From NCBI GenBank assembly GCA_959347315.1, contig OY365813.1:34575393-34639392 (forward strand): a stretch of 64,000 nt of DNA, read 5' to 3'. Positions 34,267-45,219 of this stretch are shown here, in pieces. A program made the position numbers and the translations under genes. The notes under the pieces were generated by a model. The model was not told where the DNA came from and searched no databases. It was given only the letters and a program-made list of their open reading frames with translations. The DNA is from Bimastos eiseni. Taxonomy: Eukaryota > Annelida > Clitellata > Crassiclitellata > Lumbricidae. Position 1 is the stretch's first letter, and each line of letters starts with the position of its first letter.

Positions 34267-34605
34267 CAGCGGTTTTCAACCATTGGTACGCGTACCCCTC
34301 GAGGTAGACCTACGTCAGCTGCTTCCAAGGAATAGGCTTACACAAGATAATGCTCAAAATTTAAAATAAATATTTCGTTTAGAAACAGATAAAAATCGCA
34401 GGTTTTGAAATACCATACTAGTTAATATTATAGATTATAAAAGTAATGTAGTAAATATCGTTAAATGATTTTTTGCAATTAATTTATTCTATGTTTATCT
34501 ATTCTTTGTTTGTATATTTCTGCCAAGTTTTTCTCTGTTTGGGTTAGCGCACGCAAATAATTTTTTAGTTTGGGGTACAGCAAGAAAGAAAGTTTGGAAC
34601 CGCTG
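34267..34605. mobile_element. hAT-like MITE
   Basis: The left end CAGCGGTTTTCAACCATTGG and the right end (reverse complement) CAGCGGTTCCAAACTTTCTT form imperfect terminal inverted repeats of the type common in hAT elements. The interior is AT-rich and non-coding. No clean 8-bp target duplication was found. Confidence 0.6.
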
Positions 34606-34609
34606 GTGT

Positions 34610-36885
34610 GCAGATTAGAGGGAGTTTGCCAAGAAGCAAAAATAGAATTTTTACAATGAACGGGGTTATTCTCAACACCCGCCTTTCTTAGACTTGCTTC
34701 GAGCTCTTTATATTACGGTTGGTTATAAAACTGGGAATAACAGTAATAATTTTGTGGATATTTTGTAACAAAAATCACCTAACTACAGAGGTGGAAATAA
34801 TTATTCCATCACTCTGTGATCAAAGCTAGAGGCGATACAACGAATATTAGTAGGCTTACATAATGAGTAGAAACAGTTTTCTTATTTTCATCCTTGTATC
34901 GACCAAGACATATTCATGAAAATATGTTAATGACAGATTTTAAGCTTGTTTACAAAATAATTTGAGTGACATAAATAAAAGATGACTTTAAATGTATTAA
35001 ATCAATGTTTGACTATTTTCAGAGTGATGCAATAATTATTGCCGCCACTGTATTGTGATTATTACAACACAATTTTCAATGCAAACCGACCTTTAGTTTG
35101 TTCGAGTTAGCGGTTTTTTCAAATAAACGTTCAGATATAGCAAAAATCTGGATCCCAGAATGCTAAAAATTGGTACCACCATTTATCATGTCAAATGCTG
35201 CCAAAAGCGCTGTTGAGGAGGGGGCGCTCAAGACACCCTGCACGTGGGAGCCGAGGGTGGTTCAATCCGTTGCTTTGGGCGTCCTCCGTGTTAGCACCCA
35301 TGCAAGCAAATAAAATGTTGCTTCTCTTACAAAAACTATGCTGACGCCCATATTTGAGACTATCTAATGCGGTCACTATCTGCTGTAACTTTTCCACCGA
35401 TAAAACCATCTGGGAAGACAATACCTGTTAATATTACATCGATAACAATGTTAATAGGAGGTGATTATTCGCGTCCAAAAATAGGTCACCGATGAATCAT
35501 CGATGACCGTATCAGACCCAGTGTGATCGTCCCCTACGCAGCGCCCGTTCCCGCCAGTGACGTCACATCTCGCAAGATTAGACGGTTGGCGCGATCACGT
35601 GCGCGTGATTAAAGAGATGTGACGACTGCGAAGGGTTTCATCGAAATAACAGCATTCAGTCCATATTAGCAGAGGGTGAGAGAGTGCGGGATGGTGTAGA
35701 CAGTGGTTGTCTATCTGTCTGTCTGTATGTGTGGTTGTTTGTATGCATGCATGTATGTGTATGTATGATTGTATGTCGTTTTTCGAGTGATGCCAGTGCA
35801 AAGGCTGAGTAAATAAGGAGGGTGACCATCTTTTCTAATACAGTTCAGTTAAATTCAGACTACTGCTGATTTTTCGAGCATTTTAGTTTTATTTAAGTGT
35901 TGAATTTTTTAATGTATTAATGCATGTAAGTATGGGGTCGTCCTCAAAAGACGTTCGCAACGAGGGGTAGGGGTAGGTAGATATGCGGACAGGAGTTGGG
36001 GTCATGAACTGGGCGGACGTCTGCATGTGGCCATGCTTACAAAGTCAATATAACTATCGCCAAAATCACGATATTATGATAATACCGTCAATATCTTAGT
36101 TCTTTATTAATAGCTTTATATATCGCTTTTATTCAATTTCATTCATTGTCAATTAATGTCCGTTAAAAACGAAGTAGTAAAATAATTATATGCATACATG
36201 TGTATCGTAGTAGGCCTAGATTATTAGTGGGCAATCATCTCGGCGGGCGTCAGCGGGTCGCGTAACCGGACCACACGTTTCCGACGCGGACACTTCATTT
36301 CGTTTATTTCCAGGCCGCGTTACAGAATTAAATGGATAAAATTAGATACATAGAAAAGCACAGAAATAGAGTCAATATAAAATGCGAATGAGAGCTGAAG
36401 AGATTTCGGCAGAGTTAATAACCGGTGTATTTGCAAAATAACCGGGCGTGATGACACGAGGTCGCGTGTTCCAAAGTGACGCTCCTTGAACCTTGCAAGA
36501 CTTCTGGTTTTAAATAGCATTCATACTGGTTTATGGCCGCGTTCCTGTGGGACTTCGATGACGAATGTCATTGCGGGTGTTTTAGCGACGAGGGTCAGAG
36601 ACGTCACGACCGTTGTCAAGCCGGGTTCAAAGGTCATCGTCATCATCATTGTCGTCGTAATCATCAGATGCAAAAGAATCGCTTGTCGTTGCTGTGATAT
36701 CCTTCTCATATTAATAATATTGAAAATATTATTAATTAATATAGTGTAATGGTGTAATATAGTGTAACATACTGAAGCGCAGAGCTGAGGAACCGAGTTT
36801 GAGAATCGAGACCTGTATCTCCCGTATGGGTGATTATAATGTCTCTTTCACTAAGCGACGGTGTTTGCTAAAATGAGATGTGCGA
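34610..36885. other. Intergenic, no gene seen
   Basis: AT-rich, unassigned sequence. A CRE palindrome TGACGTCA lies at about 35559 in a short GC-richer stretch (35515-35610), but no convincing start codon or exon follows. Minus-strand frames of 60-80 codons near 35191, 35595 and 36320 have no recognisable domains. Confidence 0.4.
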
Positions 36886-36887
36886 TA

Positions 36888-37010
36888 AAATGGGCGACCT
36901 GCGTGGCTGTCGACAGTTAAATTCGACTCCTGTTGTAACTTGCCATCATTTGTTCATACTGTACTTGTAATCATACAGTGGTCTGTCAGTTTGAAATTAA
37001 AGGAAAATTA
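36888..37010 (+). repeat. Dispersed repeat 'GCCTTGCATGGCTGCC', copy 2
   Basis: GGGCGACCTGCGTGGCTGTC, then GACAGTTAAATTCGACTCC, ATACTGTACTTGTAATCATA and GTCTGTCAGTTTGAAATTAA. It runs into an AT/ATC microsatellite, as retroposon tails do. Confidence 0.65.
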
Positions 37011-37167
37011 TTATTACTATCATCATCATCATCGTCGTCGTCGTCGTCGTCATCATCATCCTCATCATCTTCTTCTTCTTCTTCTTTATTATTATTTCGC
37101 ACCATTATCTGTATTGATACTATTAATTATAACTGCAATCGTTATTAATGCAATAATAATAATAATG

Positions 37168-37235
<68 letters not shown>
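37010..37235. repeat. (ATC)n, (CTT)n and (AAT)n tract
   Basis: Compound trinucleotide run ending in pure (AAT)n (37150-37233), which abuts the 5' break of the next RLE-type fragment. Confidence 0.93.
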
Positions 37236-37237
<2 letters not shown>

Positions 37238-37378
37238 AAGGTTCTTTTCCTTTGACATCTGAAGACGAGACCTGACCCTCTAGATAATTAGCGTATTTTA
37301 ATAATAATCTCTACGTCTCTGGGGAATTAAATATCTCGGGGCATACAAGTTAGTAATAGAAATTATAGTAATAATAAT
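37236..37378 (+). pseudogene. RLE-type retroelement, extreme 3' end only
   Basis: Encodes only GSFPLTSEDET-stop, then a 3' UTR containing CTCTACGTCTCTGGGGAATT and CTCGGGGCATACAAG. It matches the end of the copy at 59460-59525 (GTFPLTPEDEA-stop, then AAGTCCGTGGGAGAACG and CTCAAGGCATAAG). It is bracketed by (AAT)n upstream and TAATAATAATAATTT downstream. Confidence 0.75.
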
Positions 37379-37386
37379 AATTTGTT

Positions 37387-37815
37387 TTGTCATCATTCTT
37401 CTCATCAATGGTGACATTGATGACTGTACTCAGTGCTTATTCCCCGTTGCCCTGCCAACAGGTGCGTCTTGCCCTGCGCAGGTATTCCACTCGTCTTCAC
37501 GCGACGCTGACTGCTGAGGCTGTGATGCTGTGTCGTCCGATATATAAAGCGATTCCTGAGAGTCCTTCCGTCATTCCACATCCGCTCAATCAAGTGAGGA
37601 GAAGCGGCGGAAAGCAAAGGACACAGCTGGACGTTAACGCCATCGCTTTTTCGGTGTCGGCTATCGAGAAGATCATCGAGTTTTGGAAACCAACCTGGCT
37701 GTTTGGTTTAGAAGTGCCATTGCACTGCGCAACGTTGCTAACTGTTAGTTGCTATTGGTCGATTCGTTGCGTCATTGCAGCTGTTGACCGCTACGCGGTT
37801 GATTACGTTGCCTAG
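37387..37815 (+). CDS. Hypothetical ORF in unit A
   Basis: A 142-codon frame with the core CQQVRLALRRYSTRLHATLT and KIIEFWKPTWLFGLEVPLHC. It is preserved in unit B (59712-60116, 134 codons) with a few substitutions (AYSPL/AFSSL, KPTWLF/KSGWLF). Recent duplication alone explains the conservation. No domain is recognised, and it may not be a gene. Confidence 0.25.
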   Translation: MSSFFSSMVTLMTVLSAYSPLPCQQVRLALRRYSTRLHATLTAEAVMLCRPIYKAIPESPSVIPHPLNQVRRSGGKQRTQLDVNAIAFSVSAIEKIIEFWKPTWLFGLEVPLHCATLLTVSCYWSIRCVIAAVDRYAVDYVA

Positions 37816-37819
37816 CTGT

Positions 37820-38240
37820 TCATGAGTTCGTGAGCTGTTCACTTCTAGACACTGAACGGTTTGTACATTTGCTAAAGCTGTTCGCCGAATGTTTATGACG
37901 TTGCGAACGGTTCATCAGCCGTTCGATGCTAACAACTGTTCGTTGGGAGAAACGCCAGCAGTTCATTGCTAGCATTTCATTGCTAGCAGTTCGTTGATAA
38001 TCAGTGCACTATAGCTGCTTGTAACATCAACCGTTCGATGCTAACAGCTGCTCGTTGAGCAAAACGACAGCGATTAACAGTTAAAAAAAACTAACAGTTC
38101 ATTACTGGGAGTTCGTTGATTACCAGTTCACTATAGCTGTTCGTATCGCTCCCACCCGTTCATGTATCGATAGCAGTTAGTCTCCAACCGTTGAGTGAAC
38201 GCATCTCCTGCTAGCAGTTCACCTCTAGCTGTTAACGTCG
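37820..38240. repeat. Decayed GCTGTTCGTTG / CAGTTCATTGCTAG repeats
   Basis: Recurrent short modules: AGCTGTTC, CCGTTCGATGCTAACAGCTG, TTCATTGCTAGCAGTTCGTT and ACTATAGCTG. The period is irregular. The same stretch occurs in unit B at 60115-60540. Confidence 0.6.
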
Positions 38241-38601
38241 CTCTGCTGACTTCTCCGACGAGCGCCGGACACATCTGTCGCCTGCACCCCGGGTTATTGA
38301 TCTGTCAACGCCAGAGGCATTATGCTCGCCTGCTTATTTAGCGCCTCTGTATAAGCACAGCACAGGTGAGGAGGCTATACTTGTCATCTGCTGTGTGTGT
38401 TGGCGCAGGTGGATTGATTGGATATTTGTCGCATAGAGATGGAGTCGGGTTTCAAACTATGAGGATGCTGAAGTTTGATACCCGCTGAGTCTGTGGAGGA
38501 TTACATGCCGCGATTGTTGCTATGACAACGGGGAGTGGGCGTAACACGTGGCTGTATATAGGCTGCTTTTATTAGGTTTTGTATAGCGTTAATGTAAGCC
38601 A

Positions 38602-38675
38602 TGTATGTATGTATGTATGTATGTATGTATGTATGTATGTATGTATGTATGTATGTATGTATGTATGTATGTATG

Positions 38676-38704
<29 letters not shown>
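38602..38704. repeat. (TATG)n microsatellite
   Basis: Pure tetranucleotide run, about 100 bp. At the same place unit B has about 25 bp of the repeat followed by a LINE insertion. Confidence 0.97.
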
Positions 38705-38706
<2 letters not shown>

Positions 38707-39404
38707 GGTAGCAGGGTAATGCCAGCATGGACAGGGAGCCAAGCGAGCCAGAGAGGTTTATTTAACGACGTTCTCATATCTGAGATGATTAACGGCGAGC
38801 CATCACTCTAGCAGTTGTCTTAAGTACTGACTGAAGAGCATATAGGCCTAGACGAACCTCTCGAAGACCAATGACAAGGGAATTGCATGCAGTAGGATAA
38901 GTCTATATGAGAACTGATACACTGTTGTGGCAGTTCTCCGACGTCGCGTACTTTTGCCTTGTAAACATATTTTTGCATCAAACTATAGATTTTACAGAAG
39001 TCTTTTATTAGAAACTATTTGCATTCTAATTCTGATTTTGGCAAAAATATTGTATTTTATTTCTATTCTGTTCTATTCACTGAACGCCATATTGTAAACA
39101 AATGAGGTCACTGTGATGTCAATTTTACCGAAACAGCACATCATTGTCTTATAAATAACGAAGAGATTGCGCGTGTTCCTCTGTCGGGCGATGCATTTCC
39201 ACAGTTTTAGAGCTATTGACTCGAAACCTTAGCCGTCGGCTCGGGGAACACCTGGGATACAAAGTCGAGGGGTTGGTCTACCCCGCGTATGTATGTATGT
39301 GTGTGAATTTGTTGCTCGATGTGTGAATATAGGATGGGATGACGACAACGAAGAGGATTGAAATTCAAATGGAGCCATTTGATGTCAATCAGTTACCGAA
39401 TATA

Positions 39405-39409
39405 ATAGC

Positions 39410-39470
<61 letters not shown>

Positions 39471-39542
39471 ATAATAATAATAATAATTATTATTATTACT
39501 ATAATAATAATAATAATAATAATAATTATTATTATTATTATA
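39405..39542. repeat. (GTA)n then (ATA)n microsatellite
   Basis: Trinucleotide run that changes phase from AGT to AAT, ending directly at the 5' break of the RLE-type fragment. Confidence 0.95.
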
Positions 39543-40098
39543 ACGCAAGAGGCACACACGGTCTATCCTCAAGCATTGGCTTTGGCCGCGTGGCTCGTCA
39601 TGCTGCCATTAACGACCTTATCCACCGCAGCTTAATCAAAGCAAGCTTCCTGTCGATTAAACAGCCACAAGGCATGCTGTGCTTACACGGAATGGGACCG
39701 GACGGCGCTATGCTCCTACCATGGAGAGCTGGCAGAAGTAGTCTCGTATGGGACGCCACGATCGTCGATACGCTGGCATAGTCCTATCAGCATGCAACGG
39801 CTGCGGCCGCAGGAGCAGCGGCGGAAATAGTGGACATCAGAAAGACCCAAAAATATCCGACCCTGCAAGCATCGCATAACTTCGTCCCACTGGCGCTGGA
39901 AACTTTAGGCCCCATCAATTCAAGAGGCCTCTCGCGCATCAATGCCTTAGGCAGACATCTGACCAAGGCGACAGAAGAAACGAAGGAGACAATCTTCCTA
40001 TTACAGAGACTATCAGTTCTTATACAACGATTTAATGCTGTCGCTTTCGCTGGTTCCTTTGTTCATCGACTGAGTAATTAATAATAATAATAATACCT
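39543..40098 (+). pseudogene. RLE-type retroelement fragment in unit A
   Basis: Encodes GTHGLSS, GRVARHAAIND and LIHRSLIKASF (in shifted frames at first), then MGPDGAMLLPW, GRSSLVWDATIVDTLA with a stop right after it. It continues with RKTQKYPTLQASHNFVPLAL and ends [22 protein letters not shown], then (TAA)5. The stop after DTLA (TAG; CAG in unit B) breaks this copy. Confidence 0.85.
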
Positions 40099-40184
40099 CG
40101 AACTGAAATCACTAAAACATTTTTATACCGTCATTCATGTTAGCATTTCTGCATTTATGTTATATTGTTTTCTTTCACAATAAA

Positions 40185-40186
40185 TA

Positions 40187-40236
<50 letters not shown>

Positions 40237-40250
40237 CATCATCATCATCG
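40185..40250. repeat. (AAT)n/(ATC)n microsatellite
   Basis: AAT run turning into ATC between the retroelement fragment and the 171-aa ORF; the equivalent in unit B is at 62935-62998. Confidence 0.93.
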
Positions 40251-40291
40251 TCACACCTGAATCGATGTGGTCAAATTTTACCAGGTCACAA

Positions 40292-40807
40292 ATGGACAAA
40301 GGAAGGAAACAAGCTCCGTCCTCCTCCTCCTCATCCTCCTCCTCATCATCATCACAGTTCCAACCGGAAGCTACTAAGAAGCACCCTCGCCAGTCCGTTC
40401 CCAAGGTCCTCTCGACCGGACGTTCCAAACCCGACTTTCGGTGTCGCCAGGGTGCCGCGCATGCGCACTTGGCATCAGCGGAACTGGATGAGCTGCGCCA
40501 TATGTCGATCGGGTCACCGGTTCCTACCCCCAGGGCAGAGGACGACCTGCCGGGCACAGAGGGACCCTCCGTGGGATGCCGTCTTGGGTCGTTCCCTCTC
40601 ATTAAGGTTGATAGTTGCGAGGATGGAATGATTGCCCCCTCTGTGGTTGGGGTGGAAGAACGAGGAGGAGGGGAGGTGGCGAGGAGGGGTAAGGGTGCGA
40701 GGAGAAATTCTGATACCCTTGCGACTCCGTCTTATATTCCGAGGTCGAGCGGGGCAAAGGTTGTGAGGTACACGTTTAGAGGATCAGAGGATGCAGTGAG
40801 CGACTGA
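40292..40807 (+). CDS. Hypothetical 171-aa Ser-rich protein (unit A)
   Basis: Starts MDKGRKQAPSS, runs through a 12-Ser tract, then FQPEATKKHPRQSVPKVLST, HLASAELDELRHMSIGSPVP and a basic GARRNSDTLATPSYIPRSSG, ending GSEDAVSD-stop. The start is preceded by TTTTACCAGGTCACAA, so it could also be an internal or terminal exon with an acceptor at ACCAG. Unit B has the same ORF with one extra Ser. No domain is recognised. Confidence 0.4.
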   Translation: MDKGRKQAPSSSSSSSSSSSSQFQPEATKKHPRQSVPKVLSTGRSKPDFRCRQGAAHAHLASAELDELRHMSIGSPVPTPRAEDDLPGTEGPSVGCRLGSFPLIKVDSCEDGMIAPSVVGVEERGGGEVARRGKGARRNSDTLATPSYIPRSSGAKVVRYTFRGSEDAVSD

Positions 40808-41174
40808 TGGGGTGGAAGACTGAGAGGGAAGGATGGACTGAGACAGAGAGAGAGAGGAATGGAATAAGAATGGGGAGAGAGAGAGAGAGAGCGAGAAAGA
40901 GCGAAATACAGATGAGTATTTGTGTGAGAATGACACACATAGAGCGTAAGGGAGTTGGAGATAGAGGGAAAGAGTAAGGGAGAGAGATAGAAACATACGT
41001 ACACACAGACAGAGACAGACAGAGGGGAGGAAGAGTAAGAAAGTGAGAATGACACACAGAGTGCATGAGAGTGAGATAGAAGAGAGAACGAGAGGGTGTC
41101 AGAGAGTGAGACAGGAAGAGGAAAAGTGATGCAGAATGAGTAATGATGGTGTGAAAGTGTGAATGCGGGAACAA

Positions 41175-41585
41175 AGTTGTGTGGAAAGTAAAGCAGAATG
41201 TTGAGCTGAAGGCTCTGCTACAATTTGGAAAGTAGGATTGTAAAGTGGGACAGAAGTTGGACTGAAAGTGGGACAGAAAGTGGGACAGAATTCGGGCTGA
41301 AAGTGGGACAGAAGTTGGACTGAAAGTGGGACAGAAGTTTGGCTGAAAGTGGGACAGAAGTTTGGCTGAAAGTGGGACAGAAGTTTGGCTGAAAGTGGGA
41401 CAGAAGTTGGGCTGAAAGTGGGACAGAAGTTGGGCTGAAAGTGGGGCAGAAAGTGGGACAGAAGTTTGGCTGAAAGTGGGACAGAAGTTGGACTGAAAGT
41501 GGGGCTGAAAGTGGGGCAGAAATTGGGATAGAAGTTGTGCTGAAAGTGGGACAGAAGTTGGGCTGAAATCGGGGTTGTAAGCGGT
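41175..41585. repeat. 23-bp minisatellite CTGAAAGTGGGACAGAAGTT
   Basis: About 16 copies of a 23-bp unit, with shorter variants lacking one part. Not a multiple of three, so every frame is open; the 301-codon minus-strand frame is an artefact. Confidence 0.92.
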
Positions 41586-41589
41586 CAAG

Positions 41590-42550
41590 TTGTGAGGCTG
41601 CGTTCTTGAGCAGACCTCAAAAGCAGGAGACTTAATTTCTATTTTAAATAAACGATTTTCTTTATAATCAAAAAGTAACATGTCTTGGTCGTCTAATAGT
41701 TTATTATCCCACGTAATGATTGCTAACTTATTAACTGATTAGTCAATTATTTTCTTATTTACATTTGTTCCCATTTATTATTGATACCTTTTTTGGTAAC
41801 TCGATCAAGTTATGCATTAACTCGTGTTTTTATTGATTTAAAAAAATTGTTTCTTTACATATTTATTTGACCTATTTGCATATTGTTGATCTGCTTACCT
41901 ATCTATTTGACCTGTTTACATATTTATTTGACCTGTTTACGTACATATTAACACATTTATTTATCTGGTTGGATGTTTAGGTTTACTTATTCATCAATTT
42001 TTATTCAGTTATTTTATTTTGATTCAATAATTCTTTCAAAATCGTTTCTGTACTTAACTATAAACTGATTCAATTGTTATTAGAGAAGAAAACTTTAAAT
42101 GATATATAATCTTCTTTTGAATCAATCTATCGATGTAGGTGTGCACTTAGAAACAGATGAGCCAATTTCCTGTCTGTCCGTCCGTCCGTCCGTCTGTCTG
42201 TCTGTCTGTCTGTCTGTCTATTTGTCTTTCTATAACATTGCCTCACTCAGTGTCTATCTTTGTGGTCTGTCAAAATCCGTCAGAAATTTCTGTCGCTATT
42301 TCTGCTTCATATGCGTCTCCTATTGTCGACTCAACTGTGATTAGTACACCGACCGTACACTGTCGGTGGGAAGATGAGATGGCGAGGGAGAGGACTGTGG
42401 CCGTCGTCATATGCCGAGGCTAAGAAAATGAAGTTGCTACCACTTCATATCCATATTTCAACAGCAAATGCCACTATACAAAAGAACACAGGCGAAGATA
42501 GACACATAGGGACGGACGAAGAGAAAGACACAGAGACAAACAGCTGTTTG
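41590..42550. other. Intergenic, no gene seen
   Basis: AT-rich, with a weak TTTACATATTTATTTGACCTG repeat near 41860-41940 and a short (GTCC/GTCT)n run at 42175-42220. No exon is recognised. Confidence 0.4.
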
Positions 42551-42552
42551 CA

Positions 42553-43180
42553 CTCTGCCAGTGCCAGCCCCAAGCCTGGATAAAGAATGATCCCTGTTAC
42601 CACACAGTGTCGTTATATAAACTGCCACTAACCAACGAATTGACAGCACTCGTGAATAAGCTGGTGCCCTGCGCTTGGCTTTCTACTGGGAGTACTTTAC
42701 ACGTTTTAAGTTGACGATTGCTATCACGATAGAGCGATGGTTGTCTTGGTTGATTAGCTGCAGTTTAACGACGCTGCGTAATAACGTAATCAAAACACTC
42801 CTCCTTTGTCCAGGCTTGGGACTGGCACTGTCAGGGTACTAGATCTAGTAGAAGGAAAATAGGGGAAGTACGTGTAAAATTAGTAGTAGCAGTAGGGGAA
42901 GTAGTAGGTGGAGTAGTAATAATAGTAGTAGTAGGTGGAGTAGCAGTAGTAGGGGAAGTAGTAGGTGGAGTAGTAGTAATAGTAGTAGTAGTAGGTGGAG
43001 TAGTAGTAATAGTAGTAGTAGTAGGTGGAGTAGGGGTAGTAGGGGAAGTAGTAGGTGGAGTAGGGGAAGTAGTAGTAGTAGTAGTAGCTGCAGTTTAACG
43101 ACGCTGTGTGACAACATAGATCACTAGCGTTGCCCTCCTCCTTTACACAGGCTTGGGTCTGGCACTATCAGAGTGCAAAC
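42553..43180. repeat. Three copies of the 'CAGTTTAACGAC' repeat around an (AGT AGG)n array
   Basis: Copies at 42553-42640 (inverted), 42755-42842 and 43088-43175 (both forward). Between the last two lies a (TAG)n/GGTGGAGTAG array (42880-43088). The second GCAGTTTAACGACGCTG starts directly after the array. Confidence 0.75.
42645..42690 (+). repeat. Short repeat GTGAATAAGCTGGTGCCCTG
   Basis: The stretch GTGAATAAGCTGGTGCCCTG followed by CGCTTGGCTTT recurs at 56160-56194 as the end of a LINE fragment. Confidence 0.6.
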
Positions 43181-43327
43181 GGTGGCGAAGAGAGATCTGT
43201 GTTTATATAAATATTATATTATATATTGTATTAAATATGGAGGTTGTGGCGTAGATAGATATATTAATATTCCTATATAGATATCATATTAGCAGCAATT
43301 AAAAATTATCATTTATATACATACGCT

Positions 43328-43329
<2 letters not shown>

Positions 43330-43360
<31 letters not shown>
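43330..43360. repeat. (TA)n microsatellite
   Basis: TA dinucleotide run upstream of the LINE fragment. Confidence 0.9.
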
Positions 43361-43544
43361 TCCTTTGGGGTGGACCAGTGGGCTGCAATAAAATGTAATT
43401 TTGGATAAGTTGATGCGAAATGGAAAGTTCCCTTATGATCAGCCCTCATTAAATTTTGATTACCTACCCTATGTACCATTGTTTACAAATGGAAACCGAA
43501 GTGAGCCATGTATACATATATATATAGACCAACTATAGATCAGT

Positions 43545-44912
43545 TTAGTTTAACCAGCATTGTGTTTAAGGTAATGGAGAGAATTGTTAAGGATAATTAG
43601 TAGAGCATTTGAATGAGCATAATATTATTAAGGACAGTCAACATGGATTTACCAGTGGTCACTCATGTTAAAAAATCTGTTAGATTTCTTTGAGGAAGTG
43701 TATGATAATGATGGGATGGACGAGGGAAAGCCGGTTGATGTCATTTACCTAGACTCTGCCAAGGCATTTGACAAAGTACCTCACAGAAGACTAGCCAAAA
43801 AGTTGCATGCATGTGGTATTAGGGGACAGGTACTAACATGGATTCAAAGCTGGTTATTACTATAGGTAGAAGACAAAAGGTGGGCATATATAGGAAGCAA
43901 ATATTCTAGTTGGGCGTCAATGTTAAGTGGAGTGCCTCAAGGATCAGTGCTTGGGCCATTACTGTTCGTACTTTTTATTACATAGATGACATAGTTGACA
44001 TAGATGATCGGATTTTATCTAAGATTCCTAAGTTTGCGCATGATACTAAACTATGTAGAGCGGCTGGTGATGAAAAGGAAAGGGAGAAACTGCAAGAAGA
44101 TCTAAGAAGAATATTCAGGTGGTCACAGTACTGGGAGATGCTTTTTAATTTGGATAAGCACTCAGTGATGCATATGGGGAAGAGAAACAACGAGTTTTCT
44201 TATTAAAAGGGGGGGGTAAGGCATTGAAAGTGAGTGATGAGGAAAGGGATTTGGAAGTGATTATGCACAAAAGTTCGAAACCTTCTAGGCAATGGGTTGA
44301 TGCAGCAAAGAAGGCAAACTCAACTTTGGGTATGATAAGAAGGATAATAGTAACCATCGACAAGGATACAATGCTGAGGTTGTACAAATCACTGGTTAGG
44401 CCGCAGTTGGAATACTGCATCCAGGTGTGGAGTCCATTTCTTAAACAGGACATAGAGAAGCTTGAGAAAGTGCAAAGAAGAGATACAAAAATGAATTCGG
44501 GAAACAAAGATTTGAGCTTCTAAGAAAGGCTGAATAAGTGTGGATTAACAACGTTGGAGAAGAGGAGGAGCAGAGGAGACCTAATTGAAGCCTACAAGAT
44601 TATTAGGCTACTGGATAGGAGGCGGTGCAGTCGGGGAGATTTTTTCAATTTGCTCCAAATAGAGTTACTCGGGGACATAAATTGTTTAAGAAACCAAAAG
44701 GAACAGTAGGACAGAAATTCTTAAGTGGAAGAGTTGTAGACTTGTGGAATGGTATGGATGATAGTACTGTCTCAGTGGACACTATCACAGCTTTTAAGAG
44801 GAAACTTGGAAAATTTGGGCAGTTAAATTTATCCAGGACAAATTACAGTGGTTTTAACACAGACTAAACGTCTTCTGAAACACTTCAAACACTTGTTATG
44901 TTATGTTATGTG
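43545..44912 (+). pseudogene. CR1/Rex1-like non-LTR retrotransposon, reverse transcriptase pseudogene
   Basis: Frames in order encode DVIYLDSAKAFDKVPHRRLA (motif A), LSGVPQGSVLGPLLFVLFI (motif B), KFAHDTKLCRA (motif C, FADD changed to FAHD), LYKSLVRPQLEYCIQVWSPF, KLEKVQRRDTKM, and a C-terminus with KFLSGRVVDLWNGMDDSTV. At least two stops and two frameshifts break it (TAG near 43863, shift near 43905, stops near 44205 and 44523). It ends in TTATG repeats (44894-44912). The 5' part is missing. An ordinary dead LINE copy. Confidence 0.9.
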
Positions 44913-45219
44913 ATAGCACCGGCAAATGTCTCCATTCCAACAAACTTCGACCACATTGCCTTCTAGGTTTCCTTCTGCCCATTAATACCTCGGCTTACTA
45001 ACTGCGCCAACGTGCTCACAATAGCTAGAGTCGTCCCCGAGCAGATGACTTTACCCGCTCTGGATTTATTTTAAGGATGCTACAAGATTAGGAGATCAGA
45101 AGTAAGTCTATAGGCCTAATTATAGGCTTGCTTCTAAGCTCACGTGTACCGCGTGTGTTATATGCTTCATTGTGCTTGCTGTGCGATGTCAGACGTTCAT
45201 GTTACAACGATAACGCCAA

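Larger units (their letters stand above)
37390..41060 (+). repeat. Large direct repeat, unit A
   Basis: Nearly identical to 59693-64000. The stretch from 38805 to 39410 matches 61546-62155 with no difference that I could find by eye; other parts differ by occasional substitutions. Differences: a (TATG)n run at 38602-38704 where unit B has a LINE insertion, and different lengths of GTA, AAT and GA runs. Confidence 0.95.

Noticed and set aside
32918..34307. Very long IHPSIHPS open frames (up to 441 codons)
   Set aside because: Pure translation of the CATC satellite; open in several frames on both strands, no start context or splice sites.
35191..35421. Possible DIRS-like reverse transcriptase remnant (KLQQIVTALDSLKYGRQHSF)
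   Set aside because: Only a weak resemblance over 30 residues and no catalytic motif nearby.
35515..35610. CRE-containing GC-rich patch as a promoter
   Set aside because: No plausible first exon or open frame follows on either strand.
40776..41681. 301-codon minus-strand frame with NFCPTFSQTSVPLSA repeats
   Set aside because: Generated by the 23-bp minisatellite and GA-rich sequence; all frames are open and no domain is seen.
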